Part shown: piece after piece, positions 1 to 6,679 of the stretch
How the letters are laid out: every line of letters begins with the position of its first letter
How positions within the stretch are numbered: the stretch's first letter is position 1
From: an uncultured Lachnospiraceae bacterium
Lineage (GTDB): Bacteria; Bacillota; Clostridia; Lachnospirales; Lachnospiraceae
NCBI GenBank assembly: GCA_902767135.1
Contig: CACXGE010000103.1
Location: 1-39,412, forward strand
Direction: 5' to 3'
DNA length: 39,412 nucleotides
The notes under the pieces: generated by a model
Told to the model about the DNA's origin: nothing
Databases searched by the model: none
The model's input: only the letters and a program-made list of their open reading frames with translations
Made by a program: the position numbers and the translations under genes

Positions 1-26
1 AAATCTCTGATTTGTGTGCATCAGCT

Positions 27-87
27 TTACGAAACTTCCATGGAATACATTTATAGTGGTCTCAATTTTGAGATGGAAGTTTCGTAA
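27..87. repeat. 15-bp inverted repeat beside composite element copy 1
   Basis: Arms TTACGAAACTTCCAT (27-41) and its reverse complement (73-87) enclose about 31 bases. The right arm overlaps the start of the neighbouring family A palindrome, so this gap is a stack of nested hairpins. Its function is unknown. The rest of 1-83 shows no gene. Confidence 0.6.
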
Positions 88-216
88 CAGTTCAGCCATA
101 GGCTAACCATTACGAAATCGGGCAATGCTTTCGCATGCAAAATTGCCCGATTTTTGTTAAATACAAATTTCCGCACGGTCAGCGCAGTACATGCGCTGAC
201 CTGCCTGAACTGTTAC
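84..216. repeat. Composite palindromic element, copy 1 (MITE/REP-like)
   Basis: The ends are exact 11-bp inverted repeats, GTAACAGTTCA (84-94) and TGAACTGTTAC (206-216). Inside, in order, are: a family A hairpin (84-113); a hairpin with ATCGGGCAAT arms (117-126 and 142-151) followed by a T run, which looks like a plus-strand terminator; and a perfect hairpin GGTCAGCGCA/TGCGCTGACC (177-186 and 192-201). The same order recurs at 5890-6023. No target-site duplication is visible. Its right part overlaps the 3' end of phoH. It has no coding capacity of its own, so any mobility would depend on a protein encoded elsewhere. Confidence 0.8.
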
Positions 217-1174
217 GCTGCTTACCTTCATAGTCATCATAAGCCTTGACAATTTTCTGAACAAGAGGATGACGCACCACATCCTTGCTGGTCAGTTTGC
301 AAAAACTGATATCCTCAATCTTTTTTAGCACCCTCTCGGCCACTTCCAAACCTGACTTCTGATCCTTTGGCAAATCTTTCTGGGTAGCATCTCCCGTCAC
401 CACTACCTTTGAGCCAAATCCAATTCGGGTCAAAAACATTTTCATCTGGGCCGGTGTAGTATTCTGAGCTTCATCCAGAATAATAAAAGCATTATCCAAG
501 GTTCTTCCCCTCATATATGCCAATGGCGCCACCTCAATTAATCCTTTTTCCATATTCTTTGCAAAACTATCCGGTCCCATAATCTGATATAAAGCATCAT
601 ATAAAGGTCTTAAATATGGATCTACCTTGCTTTGTAAATCCCCGGGAAGAAACCCTAACTTTTCCCCCGCTTCAATGGCTGGTCTGGTGAGAATAATCCG
701 GCTGACCTCATCGCTCTTAAAGGCTTGAATTGCCATAGCCATAGCCAGGTATGTCTTTCCTGTTCCTGCAGGTCCAATTCCAAACACAATCATTTTATCC
801 CGAATTGCATCCACATATTCCTTTTGTCCAATGGTCTTTGGTTTAATTGGTTTTCCCTGAATGGTATGACAGATCAAATCCTTGTCGATTTCTAGAATTT
901 CCCCCTCTTTTTCTTCAAATGAAAGCGAAAGGATATAATCCACATTTTGTTCTGTTATGGTATTTCCCCGCAAAGACAAAGAGGTAAGATGTTCAAAGAT
1001 AGATTTTGCCTTTTCCACTGCCTTCTCTGTTCCTGTTACATGAATTCCCTCTCCTCTTGCTACAATCGCCACATTTAATGTTCTCTCTATTTTCTTTATA
1101 TAAGCATCAAATTGACCAAACACATTTTTCATATGTTCCATAGGTATATTTATGATTACTTCCCGTTGTTCCAT
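179..1174 (-). CDS. phoH: PhoH-family ATPase (PhoL type)
   Basis: Cytosolic PhoH-family P-loop ATPase of 331 residues, a usual length, thought to act in RNA metabolism. Residues 1-65 form a KH-like N-terminal part. The Walker A motif GPAGTGKT is at 134-141 and the Walker B motif IILDEAQN at 231-238, with the family motif RPAIEAGEKLGFLPGD between them. It lies 19 bases downstream of yqfD, and the pair is conserved in spore-forming Firmicutes. An AAAGGA ribosome-binding site precedes the ATG. The odd part is the end: about the last 13 codons and the stop lie inside the composite repeat at 84-216, so the tail (RNSSGRSAHVLR) is repeat-derived. The usual next gene, ybeY, is not visible before the window edge. 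Confidence 0.95.
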   Translation of the reverse strand: MEQREVIINIPMEHMKNVFGQFDAYIKKIERTLNVAIVARGEGIHVTGTEKAVEKAKSIFEHLTSLSLRGNTITEQNVDYILSLSFEEKEGEILEIDKDLICHTIQGKPIKPKTIGQKEYVDAIRDKMIVFGIGPAGTGKTYLAMAMAIQAFKSDEVSRIILTRPAIEAGEKLGFLPGDLQSKVDPYLRPLYDALYQIMGPDSFAKNMEKGLIEVAPLAYMRGRTLDNAFIILDEAQNTTPAQMKMFLTRIGFGSKVVVTGDATQKDLPKDQKSGLEVAERVLKKIEDISFCKLTSKDVVRHPLVQKIVKAYDDYEGKQRNSSGRSAHVLR

Positions 1175-1193
1175 CTATATTTTCCTTTCATTC

Positions 1194-2444
1194 CTAAGGG
1201 TTCCTGTTGGGCTCTGTAATTTCTTCCACTTGCTCTGGGGATTTCTTCTCTACATCTTTACGGACCCCTATCTTTTCAATTACCTTTAAACTTCCAAAAG
1301 CTTTACACTTTTTTTCGTCAACCTCTATTGTAACATTATTTTCACGAATTTGAACCCCTTTTTGTTGCAAATTTGCAATATATTTTGATAATTTTTCTTC
1401 CGCCTTTTGTTTTGCCTGATGTTCCGTGAATTTCTCAGTCATAATTTCCTGTTCTGTTATTTGAATTTTACCATAATAAAAGGGGAGATAGAAACTGGAA
1501 TTCAGTTTCACCTGGGATATTTTTTTTGTCACTGCAAAATACTCGTATTCTTTTGGTATTCTTCCAATGGTGATAGATTTATCAAAAATTTTCAGATAAT
1601 AGCTTTTCCTACTATTGCCTGTTGGTTTGAATTTCTTATTTTTCAAAAGAAATTCGTCCTGATACTCGTACTCTGTTTCACCATAAATATCTGCATCTGC
1701 TGCCACGTAATACGCCGAAACCACTGTTTCGCCGTCATCGGTGATATAAACTCCACCATCCACCAGAATATCACCCTTTTTCACTTCATCTCCGCTGACC
1801 ACCATAGGGGTACCCTGTCTGGTAATAATACTAGTAATCACTGCGTCTTTGTTGGAATATATGCTGCTCTCTTGATATTCCTCTGTTCTCACCGTCAGAT
1901 CTGTATTCTCCTGAACATCAATGGTTAGCTTTGTTCCTTCCAATTTCGCACTCACCCAGATCATGTTGTCATATTCAGCCCTTAAATCCTTTTCTATCTG
2001 ACTACAGTCCACATCTTTTTTTTTCATACCATGGTATACCTGATACTCCCGCAATTTTTTGTAAATCATATCATCCGTATTTTGTAAATTTCCACACAAA
2101 TCTATCTGCCAGACATATAAAGAAAGATAATACACCAGAAAGCAACAGAGAAAAATTCCCAGTACAAAGATTTTTTTATATCTATTTCTATATAAGAAGA
2201 TGGGCAGTCCCTTCTTTTCAACAATTACGATTCTCACTTTTGTCCTACGTATCAATGAAATCAGCAAACTTTTATGATTGCGGAACACATTTAAAGAAAG
2301 GTTTACCTCATACCCTTCCTTAGTTTGCTCTAAATCCCATAAAAGTATTTTATTATTTACGCATAGATGAAAAAATCTCTCTGGATATCCTCCTACTATG
2401 CTAATACGAACATAACCAGAACACCACTTTATTAATGAAATCAT
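1194..2444 (-). CDS. yqfD: Sporulation protein YqfD
   Basis: Membrane protein of the YqfD sporulation family, 416 residues, a typical length. In the family it acts during engulfment and forespore maturation in the mother cell. A cytoplasmic N-terminal region of about 90 residues is followed by one strong membrane segment (about 91-111), then a long extracytoplasmic region starting with a POTRA/FtsQ-like stretch. The C terminus is charged. It is followed by phoH. Its normal partner yqfC is not upstream on the same strand but lies 278 bases away pointing the other way. Upstream, CATATAGT (2486-2479, minus strand) resembles a sigma-E -10, but I see no convincing -35. Confidence 0.9.
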   Translation of the reverse strand: MISLIKWCSGYVRISIVGGYPERFFHLCVNNKILLWDLEQTKEGYEVNLSLNVFRNHKSLLISLIRRTKVRIVIVEKKGLPIFLYRNRYKKIFVLGIFLCCFLVYYLSLYVWQIDLCGNLQNTDDMIYKKLREYQVYHGMKKKDVDCSQIEKDLRAEYDNMIWVSAKLEGTKLTIDVQENTDLTVRTEEYQESSIYSNKDAVITSIITRQGTPMVVSGDEVKKGDILVDGGVYITDDGETVVSAYYVAADADIYGETEYEYQDEFLLKNKKFKPTGNSRKSYYLKIFDKSITIGRIPKEYEYFAVTKKISQVKLNSSFYLPFYYGKIQITEQEIMTEKFTEHQAKQKAEEKLSKYIANLQQKGVQIRENNVTIEVDEKKCKAFGSLKVIEKIGVRKDVEKKSPEQVEEITEPNRNP

Positions 2445-2494
2445 TTTCTACCACATATCTGAATTTATGCTCATTATACTATATGCGTTCCAAA

Positions 2495-2519
2495 ATCTGT
2501 TCAGAACCATGTAACAGAT
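2495..2519. repeat. Family B palindrome (imperfect), upstream of yqfD
   Basis: ATCTGTT (2495-2501) pairs with AACAGAT (2513-2519) as a short hairpin. The longer left stretch ATCTGTTCAGAACCAT (2495-2510) is also the reverse complement, at 15 of 16 positions, of 2662-2677. Those two parts could therefore pair across the whole intergenic region instead. Confidence 0.6.
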
Positions 2520-2570
2520 GGGATTCTTTTCATAGCTACTCCTTACCATGGTCTTGTACAGACGATTTTT

Positions 2571-2601
2571 GTAACAATTAAGCCATAGGCTAAACTGTTA
2601 C
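2571..2601. repeat. Family A palindrome in the yqfD-yqfC gap
   Basis: The left arm GTAACAATTAAGCC (2571-2584), an ATA loop and the right arm GGCTAAACTGTTAC (2588-2601) form a hairpin of the same family as 84-113, 5890-5920 and 6581-6611. Flanking CGATTTTT copies are also repeated on both sides. No gene is seen in 2445-2722. The gap is made of these repeats plus AT-rich sequence. Confidence 0.75.
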
Positions 2602-2657
2602 GATTTTTCTTATTAATCTTTGGAATTTGCATTCTCAAGAAAGAGAATTCGTATTTC

Positions 2658-2680
2658 TTCAGTGGTTCTGAACAGATACG
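2658..2680. repeat. Family B half-palindrome upstream of yqfC
   Basis: GTGGTTCTGAACAGAT (2662-2677) is the right half of a family B unit and matches, inverted, the sequence at 2495-2510. Together they bracket the family A palindrome at 2571-2601, which suggests an older B hairpin opened by a later insertion. Confidence 0.55.
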
Positions 2681-2722
2681 ATATCTCATAAACTTATGAT
2701 AAAAAGATTTTGGTGATTTATT

Positions 2723-2980
2723 TTGGAACATGATTTTACAGATTCCTTCCAACTTCCCAAAGATGTTATCTATCGTGATTCTTTAATATCACTCACCGGT
2801 CAGCGAGAATTATATCTGGAAAATCATAAAAAACTGCTGAACTATACTACGGAAGAAATCAAACTGCGTCTGTACCACGGAAGTATCTGTATTACCGGAA
2901 AAAAACTGGCAATCAGCTATTATACCAACGAAGAATTAAAAATCACCGGAAAGATTTCCGGAATCACTTTTGACAATTAA
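2723..2980 (+). CDS. yqfC: Sporulation protein YqfC (YabP/YqfC family), inverted
   Basis: Small YabP/YqfC-family protein of 85 residues. The family hallmarks are in order: LPKDVI (residues 11-16), SLTGQRELYLENHKKLLNY, GSICITGKKL and a C-terminal KITGKISGITF stretch. The family acts with YqfD in the mother cell during sporulation. The start is TTG at 2723, since an in-frame TGA at 2714-2716 leaves no ATG; GGTG at 2712-2715 is a weak ribosome-binding site. The N terminus looks a few residues shorter than usual. yqfC normally sits directly upstream of yqfD on the same strand. Here the two are divergent, with repeats between them. CATAAACT (2687-2694) resembles a sigma-E -10, without a clear -35. 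Confidence 0.85.
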   Translation: MEHDFTDSFQLPKDVIYRDSLISLTGQRELYLENHKKLLNYTTEEIKLRLYHGSICITGKKLAISYYTNEELKITGKISGITFDN

Positions 2981-2988
2981 AACATCCT

Positions 2989-3020
2989 TTCCCTCAGAAT
3001 CTGATACAATTCTGAGGGAA
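2989..3020. terminator. Hairpin between convergent yqfC and pdp
   Basis: The arms TTCCCTCAGAAT (2989-3000) and ATTCTGAGGGAA (3009-3020) pair perfectly around an 8-base loop, 8 bases after the yqfC stop and 17 bases beyond the pdp stop. The following sequence is only moderately T-rich on either strand. It is read as a bidirectional, possibly weak terminator. Confidence 0.7.
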
Positions 3021-3037
3021 TCCAAAATGTTATTGTT

Positions 3038-4348
3038 TTATTCTATAACGTCTTTTATCAATTTCACTGGCTGAACTGGTGTTTCCTGATATATAAACGC
3101 ATTTTTGAACTTTTCCTTTGCTGATGGTGCATTATTCTTGTATGGTTCGTTATAATAACAAATCCCAATACATTCTCCCTTTTTCACATAATCTCCAGTT
3201 TTTTTCTTTAACCAAAAACCTGCTGAGTAGTCTAAACTGCTTTCCTTTGTTTCTCGCCCTGCCCCTAATATCATGGCACCAATTCCCACATCATATGCCA
3301 TAATCTCTTTGATATATCCTGTTTCATCAGCAAAAATCTCGTCGCAGTATGTGGAAGAGACCAGCTTGCTGCTATTCTCTACATAGGAGAACTCTCCTCC
3401 CTGAGCCACAATAAATTGTTTGAATTTCTCAAATGCTTTCCCTGACTCAATGCTTTCTGTCATTTTTTCCATACCCTCATCCACAGATTTTACAAGCCCT
3501 GTTCCCAACAGCATATAAGCACCTAGAATAACACACAGCTTCGTCAATCGTTTTTCCCCTTTCCCCTGCAAAACGTGGCAGGCCTCCATAACCTCTATTC
3601 CATTTCCCACACCATATCCTAATGGTTCGTTCATATCAGAAATAACTGCTATGGTTTTTCTACCTGCCTGATTCCCAATCTGAACCATTTCTTTTGCCAA
3701 AGCACAAGCATCCTCTTTATTCTTCATAAATGCACCATTTCCACATTTCACATCCAAAACGATGGTATCTGCCCCTGCCGCAAGTTTTTTGCTCATAATA
3801 CTGCTTGCAATCAATGGCATACTTTCTACCGTGGCTGTAACATCCCGCAAGGCATATATCTTTTTGTCTGCAGGCGCCAAATGCGCAGTCTGCCCAACCA
3901 ATGCTATCCCAATATGATTCACCTGATCGATAAATCTTTCCTGTGACATGGTGGTCTGAAATCCCGGTATGGATTCCAACTTATCAATAGTTCCGCCTGT
4001 GTGTCCCAACCCCCTTCCAGACATTTTCGCTACCGGAATATTACAGGCCGCTACCATGGGTCCTAAAATCAATGACACCTTGTCTCCAACACCCCCTGTA
4101 CTGTGTTTGTCACACTTCACCCCTTGTATCTTAGATAAATCTAAACAGTCTCCACTATTTGCCATACTCATAGTAAAATTCAGTGTCTCCTCTTTTGTCA
4201 TTCCACGAAAATAGACTGACATCAAAAATGCACTCATCTGATAATCCGGAATCTCCTCTTTTGTAAATCCGTTTACCACATATGCAATCTCTTCCTTGCT
4301 CAATTCCTGACCATCTCTCTTTTTGGCTATAATATCATACATTCTCAT
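3038..4348 (-). CDS. pdp: Pyrimidine-nucleoside phosphorylase
   Basis: Cytosolic enzyme that cleaves uridine and thymidine nucleosides with phosphate to free base and (deoxy)ribose-1-phosphate, in pyrimidine salvage. Its 436 residues match the family length. The family phosphate and substrate motifs are intact: KHSTGGVGDK at 81-90 and SGRGLGHTGGTIDKLES at 110-126, plus a C-terminal lipoyl-like domain near GFWLKKKTGDYVKKGE. AGGGGA lies 7 bases before the ATG. It seems to be a single gene, with no deoC, cdd or nucleoside transporter beside it. DeoA, the thymidine-specific relative, is hard to separate by eye; Pdp is preferred for a Firmicute. Confidence 0.93.
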   Translation of the reverse strand: MRMYDIIAKKRDGQELSKEEIAYVVNGFTKEEIPDYQMSAFLMSVYFRGMTKEETLNFTMSMANSGDCLDLSKIQGVKCDKHSTGGVGDKVSLILGPMVAACNIPVAKMSGRGLGHTGGTIDKLESIPGFQTTMSQERFIDQVNHIGIALVGQTAHLAPADKKIYALRDVTATVESMPLIASSIMSKKLAAGADTIVLDVKCGNGAFMKNKEDACALAKEMVQIGNQAGRKTIAVISDMNEPLGYGVGNGIEVMEACHVLQGKGEKRLTKLCVILGAYMLLGTGLVKSVDEGMEKMTESIESGKAFEKFKQFIVAQGGEFSYVENSSKLVSSTYCDEIFADETGYIKEIMAYDVGIGAMILGAGRETKESSLDYSAGFWLKKKTGDYVKKGECIGICYYNEPYKNNAPSAKEKFKNAFIYQETPVQPVKLIKDVIE

Positions 4349-4434
4349 AACTCATTCCCCTTTTTTTCACAAATATATTGATAGACGAACTATCCCGTAC
4401 AGTTGTCACTGTCTTGTACAGATACGATACAACA

Positions 4435-4482
4435 AAGCAGGTAATCCATAAAGTATATCTTTACTTTATAAACTACCTGCTT
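4435..4482. terminator. Long two-part hairpin 3' of the 88-codon gene
   Basis: Outer arms AAGCAGGTA (4435-4443) and TACCTGCTT (4474-4482) and inner arms ATAAAGTA (4448-4455) and TACTTTAT (4462-4469) stack into one stem. It lies between the end of the small gene at 4516 and the start of pdp. On the minus strand it is followed by only a short T-rich stretch, so it may be a weak terminator or part of the pdp leader. Confidence 0.5.
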
Positions 4483-4515
4483 CCCCTAAACTTTTTCATT
4501 ACTTTTTCCCTTCTG

Positions 4516-4782
4516 TCATCCATAAAAGTTAACCGTACTCGCAGATTCAAACAACATCTCCGCCGCTTTTGCATTATAAGCCGTAGATTTTTGAACCGTT
4601 GAACTTTGAAACTTCTGAGTCTTCATGTCATAATATTGTAACAATGTTTTTTGAAACTCAAGACTGTTTTTACTATCCTGACCGGATTTTTGATGTTCCG
4701 ATGAGGTTTGAGACACACGATTCACTTTCTGGATGGGTTCCACTTTATAAAACGCCTGTAATTTGTCAACTGGAATGTTCAC
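4516..4782 (-). CDS. Unknown 88-residue protein under a sigma-28 promoter
   Basis: I do not recognise the family. The product is small, polar and rich in Gln, Ser and Lys, with no membrane segment, signal peptide or Cys. The likely start is GTG at 4782, the only usual start codon before the upstream in-frame stop; AAGGGGGG abuts it, which is unusually close, so the start is uncertain. A sigma-28 promoter at 4869-4842 places it in the motility regulon, which is the best clue to function. The N-terminal third (a helix, then KV and a Ser-rich stretch) loosely recalls FlgM anti-sigma factors, but the FlgM C-terminal sigma-binding part is not recognisable. No flagellar gene adjoins it. Confidence 0.6.
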   Translation of the reverse strand: MNIPVDKLQAFYKVEPIQKVNRVSQTSSEHQKSGQDSKNSLEFQKTLLQYYDMKTQKFQSSTVQKSTAYNAKAAEMLFESASTVNFYG

Positions 4783-4841
4783 CCCCCTTGTGCAAACTTC
4801 AGTAGTATCATTTTCACGTTTTTAGTACCTTGGTACTACGT

Positions 4842-4869
4842 TTATCGGCTGAACTTTCTGAAAACTTTA
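4842..4869 (-). promoter_or_regulatory. Sigma-28 (FliA/SigD) promoter
   Basis: Read on the minus strand, TAAAGTTT (4869-4862), 12 bases, then GCCGATAA (4849-4842). Both boxes match the flagellar sigma-28 consensus in full. The spacing (16 bases between TAAA and GCCGATAA) is within the B. subtilis SigD range. Transcription would start near 4835, about 50 bases before the GTG of the 88-codon gene. A short palindrome AGTACC-N2-GGTACT (4825-4838 or so) covers the predicted start site. Confidence 0.85.
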
Positions 4870-4905
4870 GAGGTTTTTCTATTTTTTTCTAATTTTTTCT
4901 TTCTT

Positions 4906-5724
4906 TTAATTTATTTCACCATCTTCATAAAGATACTGATACAATTCATCGATTAAACGGTCCAAATACCCCTCGTTCAATTCTCCATAGGTCTGCTTAA
5001 TTATCCTTTTCATTGCTTCACACCGTTTAAAATACTTTATTTCTTCACTGAGTTTCTCGTCAATGTCTGTGTCTATCACATAGGTGTCAAAGCTTATCTT
5101 AAACCAATAGGTAATATCACTGGTTAATTTATCTTCCTTTGTAGCCAGCTTTTTAATTGATTTTGCGCTTGCCAGACAATAAAATCCTGCCCCGATAAAC
5201 ACAAGAGTTAACACTGCTAACACTATTTCCATTACCAATCGGCTAAACGGTTCTATGGGTAGTCGTATCACATGTAATTGACAAAGCAAAACAAACACCA
5301 GCCCCACCCCACCTGCTATCAGCAGGGAATATCCGGAAGACAAAAGTTCACTATGCTTTTCTGAATGATGCACATACACATGATTTTGAGAATCTAAAAG
5401 ATTTATAGGTTCTTCCTCTGGCTCCTCTTGGATTGTCTTTAAATTTATTTTCTGTATCATCGCAAGTTTCTTAGCCTTTTCTACTTTTTCTTCTGGAACA
5501 ATCACATGATACAACTCCGTGCCACGTTTTCTTACAAGTTTTGCATCCGTCATGTCAAAACTTTTCAACAAGTCATAATACCTTTTTGCCTCCTCTAAGT
5601 TTGCAATCATGATTACTTTCATCCCATCTGAATTTGGCAATTCCTCTACTAATTCCGCCCCGCATTCACTACATATAATTACTCCAGCCATATATTCGGT
5701 TCTACATCTTGGACACCATGGCAT
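4906..5724 (-). CDS. Zinc-ribbon membrane protein of unknown function
   Basis: The product has 272 residues. A zinc-ribbon opens the protein with Cys at 4, 7, 18 and 21 (two CxxC pairs). It is followed by a small alpha/beta region (about 34-90) resembling the DUF2007-type domain often found behind such ribbons. Two membrane segments (about 132-153 and 163-184) and a charged helical C-terminal region of about 85 residues complete it, so both ends probably face the cytoplasm. The exact role is unknown. It stands alone, separated from the 88-codon gene by the sigma-28 promoter. CxxC ribbons at the N terminus of membrane proteins often serve as regulatory or assembly modules, but that is inference. 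Confidence 0.75.
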   Translation of the reverse strand: MPWCPRCRTEYMAGVIICSECGAELVEELPNSDGMKVIMIANLEEAKRYYDLLKSFDMTDAKLVRKRGTELYHVIVPEEKVEKAKKLAMIQKINLKTIQEEPEEEPINLLDSQNHVYVHHSEKHSELLSSGYSLLIAGGVGLVFVLLCQLHVIRLPIEPFSRLVMEIVLAVLTLVFIGAGFYCLASAKSIKKLATKEDKLTSDITYWFKISFDTYVIDTDIDEKLSEEIKYFKRCEAMKRIIKQTYGELNEGYLDRLIDELYQYLYEDGEIN

Positions 5725-5764
5725 AGTTACATCCTCCTCTATTTTTGTCCTTATTATTATCGTA

Positions 5765-5797
5765 TTAGTTCGCCATAAGCTAAACTGTTGTTGTTAC
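5765..5797. repeat. Degraded family A palindrome
   Basis: AGTTCGCCATAAGCTAAACT (5767-5786) followed by GTTGTTGTTAC keeps the family A centre and right arm, with changes that break the stem. It lies upstream of the zinc-ribbon gene and about 100 bases from the intact copy at 5890. No gene is seen in 5725-6052, which holds this repeat and composite element copy 2. Confidence 0.5.
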
Positions 5798-5889
5798 CAA
5801 AATTATTTATGGTTTATATCACCATTACAAATAGCTATTATAGTTTAACATATTTTCTTCACTATCACAATGTTTTATGCTATAATATC

Positions 5890-6023
5890 GTAACAGTTTA
5901 GCCATAGGCTAAACTGTTACGATATCGGGCAATGCCGACAAATGCAAAATTGCCCGATTTTTGTTAAATGCACATTTTTGCACGGTCAGCGCAGTAAATG
6001 CGCAGACCTGCCTGAACTGTTAC
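5890..6023. repeat. Composite palindromic element, copy 2
   Basis: 134 bases with the same module order as 84-216. The family A head is here extended into a near-perfect palindrome (5885-5925, arms ending ATATC/GATAT). It is followed by the CGGGCAAT/ATTGCCCG hairpin with a T run (5926-5963), a GTCAGCGCA/TGCGCAGAC hairpin (about 5985-6007) and the terminal TGAACTGTTAC (6013-6023). The terminal repeats match at 10 of 11 positions. It sits just before rlmH, so the terminator-like hairpin lies in the rlmH leader if transcription starts upstream of it. Confidence 0.8.
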
Positions 6024-6052
6024 TTTCAATAAATAAGAAAAGAGAGGAACTT

Positions 6053-6532
6053 ATGAAAATTACCTTATTAACCGTAGGAAAAATCAAAGAAAAATTTTAT
6101 AGAGATGCCATTGCCGAATATAGCAAACGTCTGAGTCGTTACTGCAACCTTACAATCATGGAAGTAAGCGACGAAAAAACTCCTGATAAATCCAACGAAT
6201 CCCTAGAGTGTCAGATACGTCAAAAAGAGGGACAACGTCTCTTAGATAAGCTAAGTCCTGACGCCTACACAATTGTACTGGCTATTGATGGAAAAAATAT
6301 CGACAGCATCTCCCTTTCAAAAAAGATAGATCACCTGGCACTAAGCGGCAACAGCCACCTTCAATTTATCATTGGAGGCTCCCTTGGCCTGGATGAGGCT
6401 GTCCTAAAAAAGGCTGATTTCAAACTAAGTTTTGGTGCCATGACATTTCCTCACCAATTAATGAGGGTAATCTTGCTGGAACAAATTTACCGCGCATTCA
6501 GAATCCGAAACAACGAACCCTACCACAAATAA
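6053..6532 (+). CDS. rlmH: 23S rRNA (pseudouridine1915-N3)-methyltransferase RlmH
   Basis: SPOUT-fold methyltransferase that methylates pseudouridine 1915 in helix 69 of 23S rRNA on assembled 70S ribosomes, using S-adenosylmethionine. The 159 residues are exactly the family length. It starts MKITLLTVGKIKEKF, has the cofactor-knot glycine stretch FIIGGSLGL, and ends RNNEPYHK, the conserved C terminus. The ATG at 6053 is chosen because GAGAGG lies 7 bases upstream. An in-frame extension to 5942 would read through the composite repeat and is rejected. The gene is isolated between two repeat clusters. Confidence 0.95.
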   Translation: MKITLLTVGKIKEKFYRDAIAEYSKRLSRYCNLTIMEVSDEKTPDKSNESLECQIRQKEGQRLLDKLSPDAYTIVLAIDGKNIDSISLSKKIDHLALSGNSHLQFIIGGSLGLDEAVLKKADFKLSFGAMTFPHQLMRVILLEQIYRAFRIRNNEPYHK

Positions 6533-6561
6533 TAGAAAGCTGGTTTTTCCAGCTTTCTATT
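6531..6561. terminator. Hairpin after rlmH
   Basis: A perfect 13-bp stem, AATAGAAAGCTGG (6531-6543) with CCAGCTTTCTATT (6549-6561), around a TTTTT loop, overlapping the rlmH stop. There is no T run after it, so termination may rely on stem strength. Confidence 0.7.
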
Positions 6562-6580
6562 ATCCAACATACCATATTTC

Positions 6581-6611
6581 GTAACAGTTCAGCCATAGGC
6601 TAAACTGTTAC
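6581..6611. repeat. Family A palindrome between convergent rlmH and the S1 gene
   Basis: GTAACAGTTCAGCC (6581-6594), ATA, GGCTAAACTGTTAC (6598-6611). This is the consensus form of family A, with one mispair in the stem. A half family B unit, GTATCTGTTCAGA (6626-6638), follows within 15 bases, so A and B units occur side by side here. Confidence 0.8.
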
Positions 6612-6679
6612 AATACTTCTCATTGGTATCTGTTCAGAATTTCCAAAATGTTACTCCAATTCTCAAAAATGCACAGGTT

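Noticed and set aside
1..178. Search for ybeY downstream of phoH
   Set aside because: Only repeats are present before the window edge; the gene may lie outside or have been displaced.
1407..2323. Two open frames on the plus strand opposite yqfD (about 173 and 130 codons)
   Set aside because: Both are antisense to a well-supported gene, have no recognisable domains and read as shadow frames of AT-rich coding DNA.
2543..2752. 69-codon minus-strand frame in the yqfD-yqfC gap
   Set aside because: It reads through the palindromes and overlaps the yqfC start. No family features and no ribosome-binding site.
4516..4782. Calling the 88-codon gene flgM
   Set aside because: Only the N-terminal pattern is suggestive. 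The C-terminal sigma-28-binding region of FlgM is not recognisable.
5897..5975. Terminator-like hairpin in element copy 2 as a riboswitch for rlmH
   Set aside because: The same hairpin occurs in copies at unrelated genes (84-216, 17923-18061), so it belongs to the repeat rather than to rlmH control.
5942..6052. In-frame upstream extension of rlmH to 5942
   Set aside because: It would translate the composite repeat. The ATG at 6053 has a good ribosome-binding site and gives exactly the family length of 159 residues.
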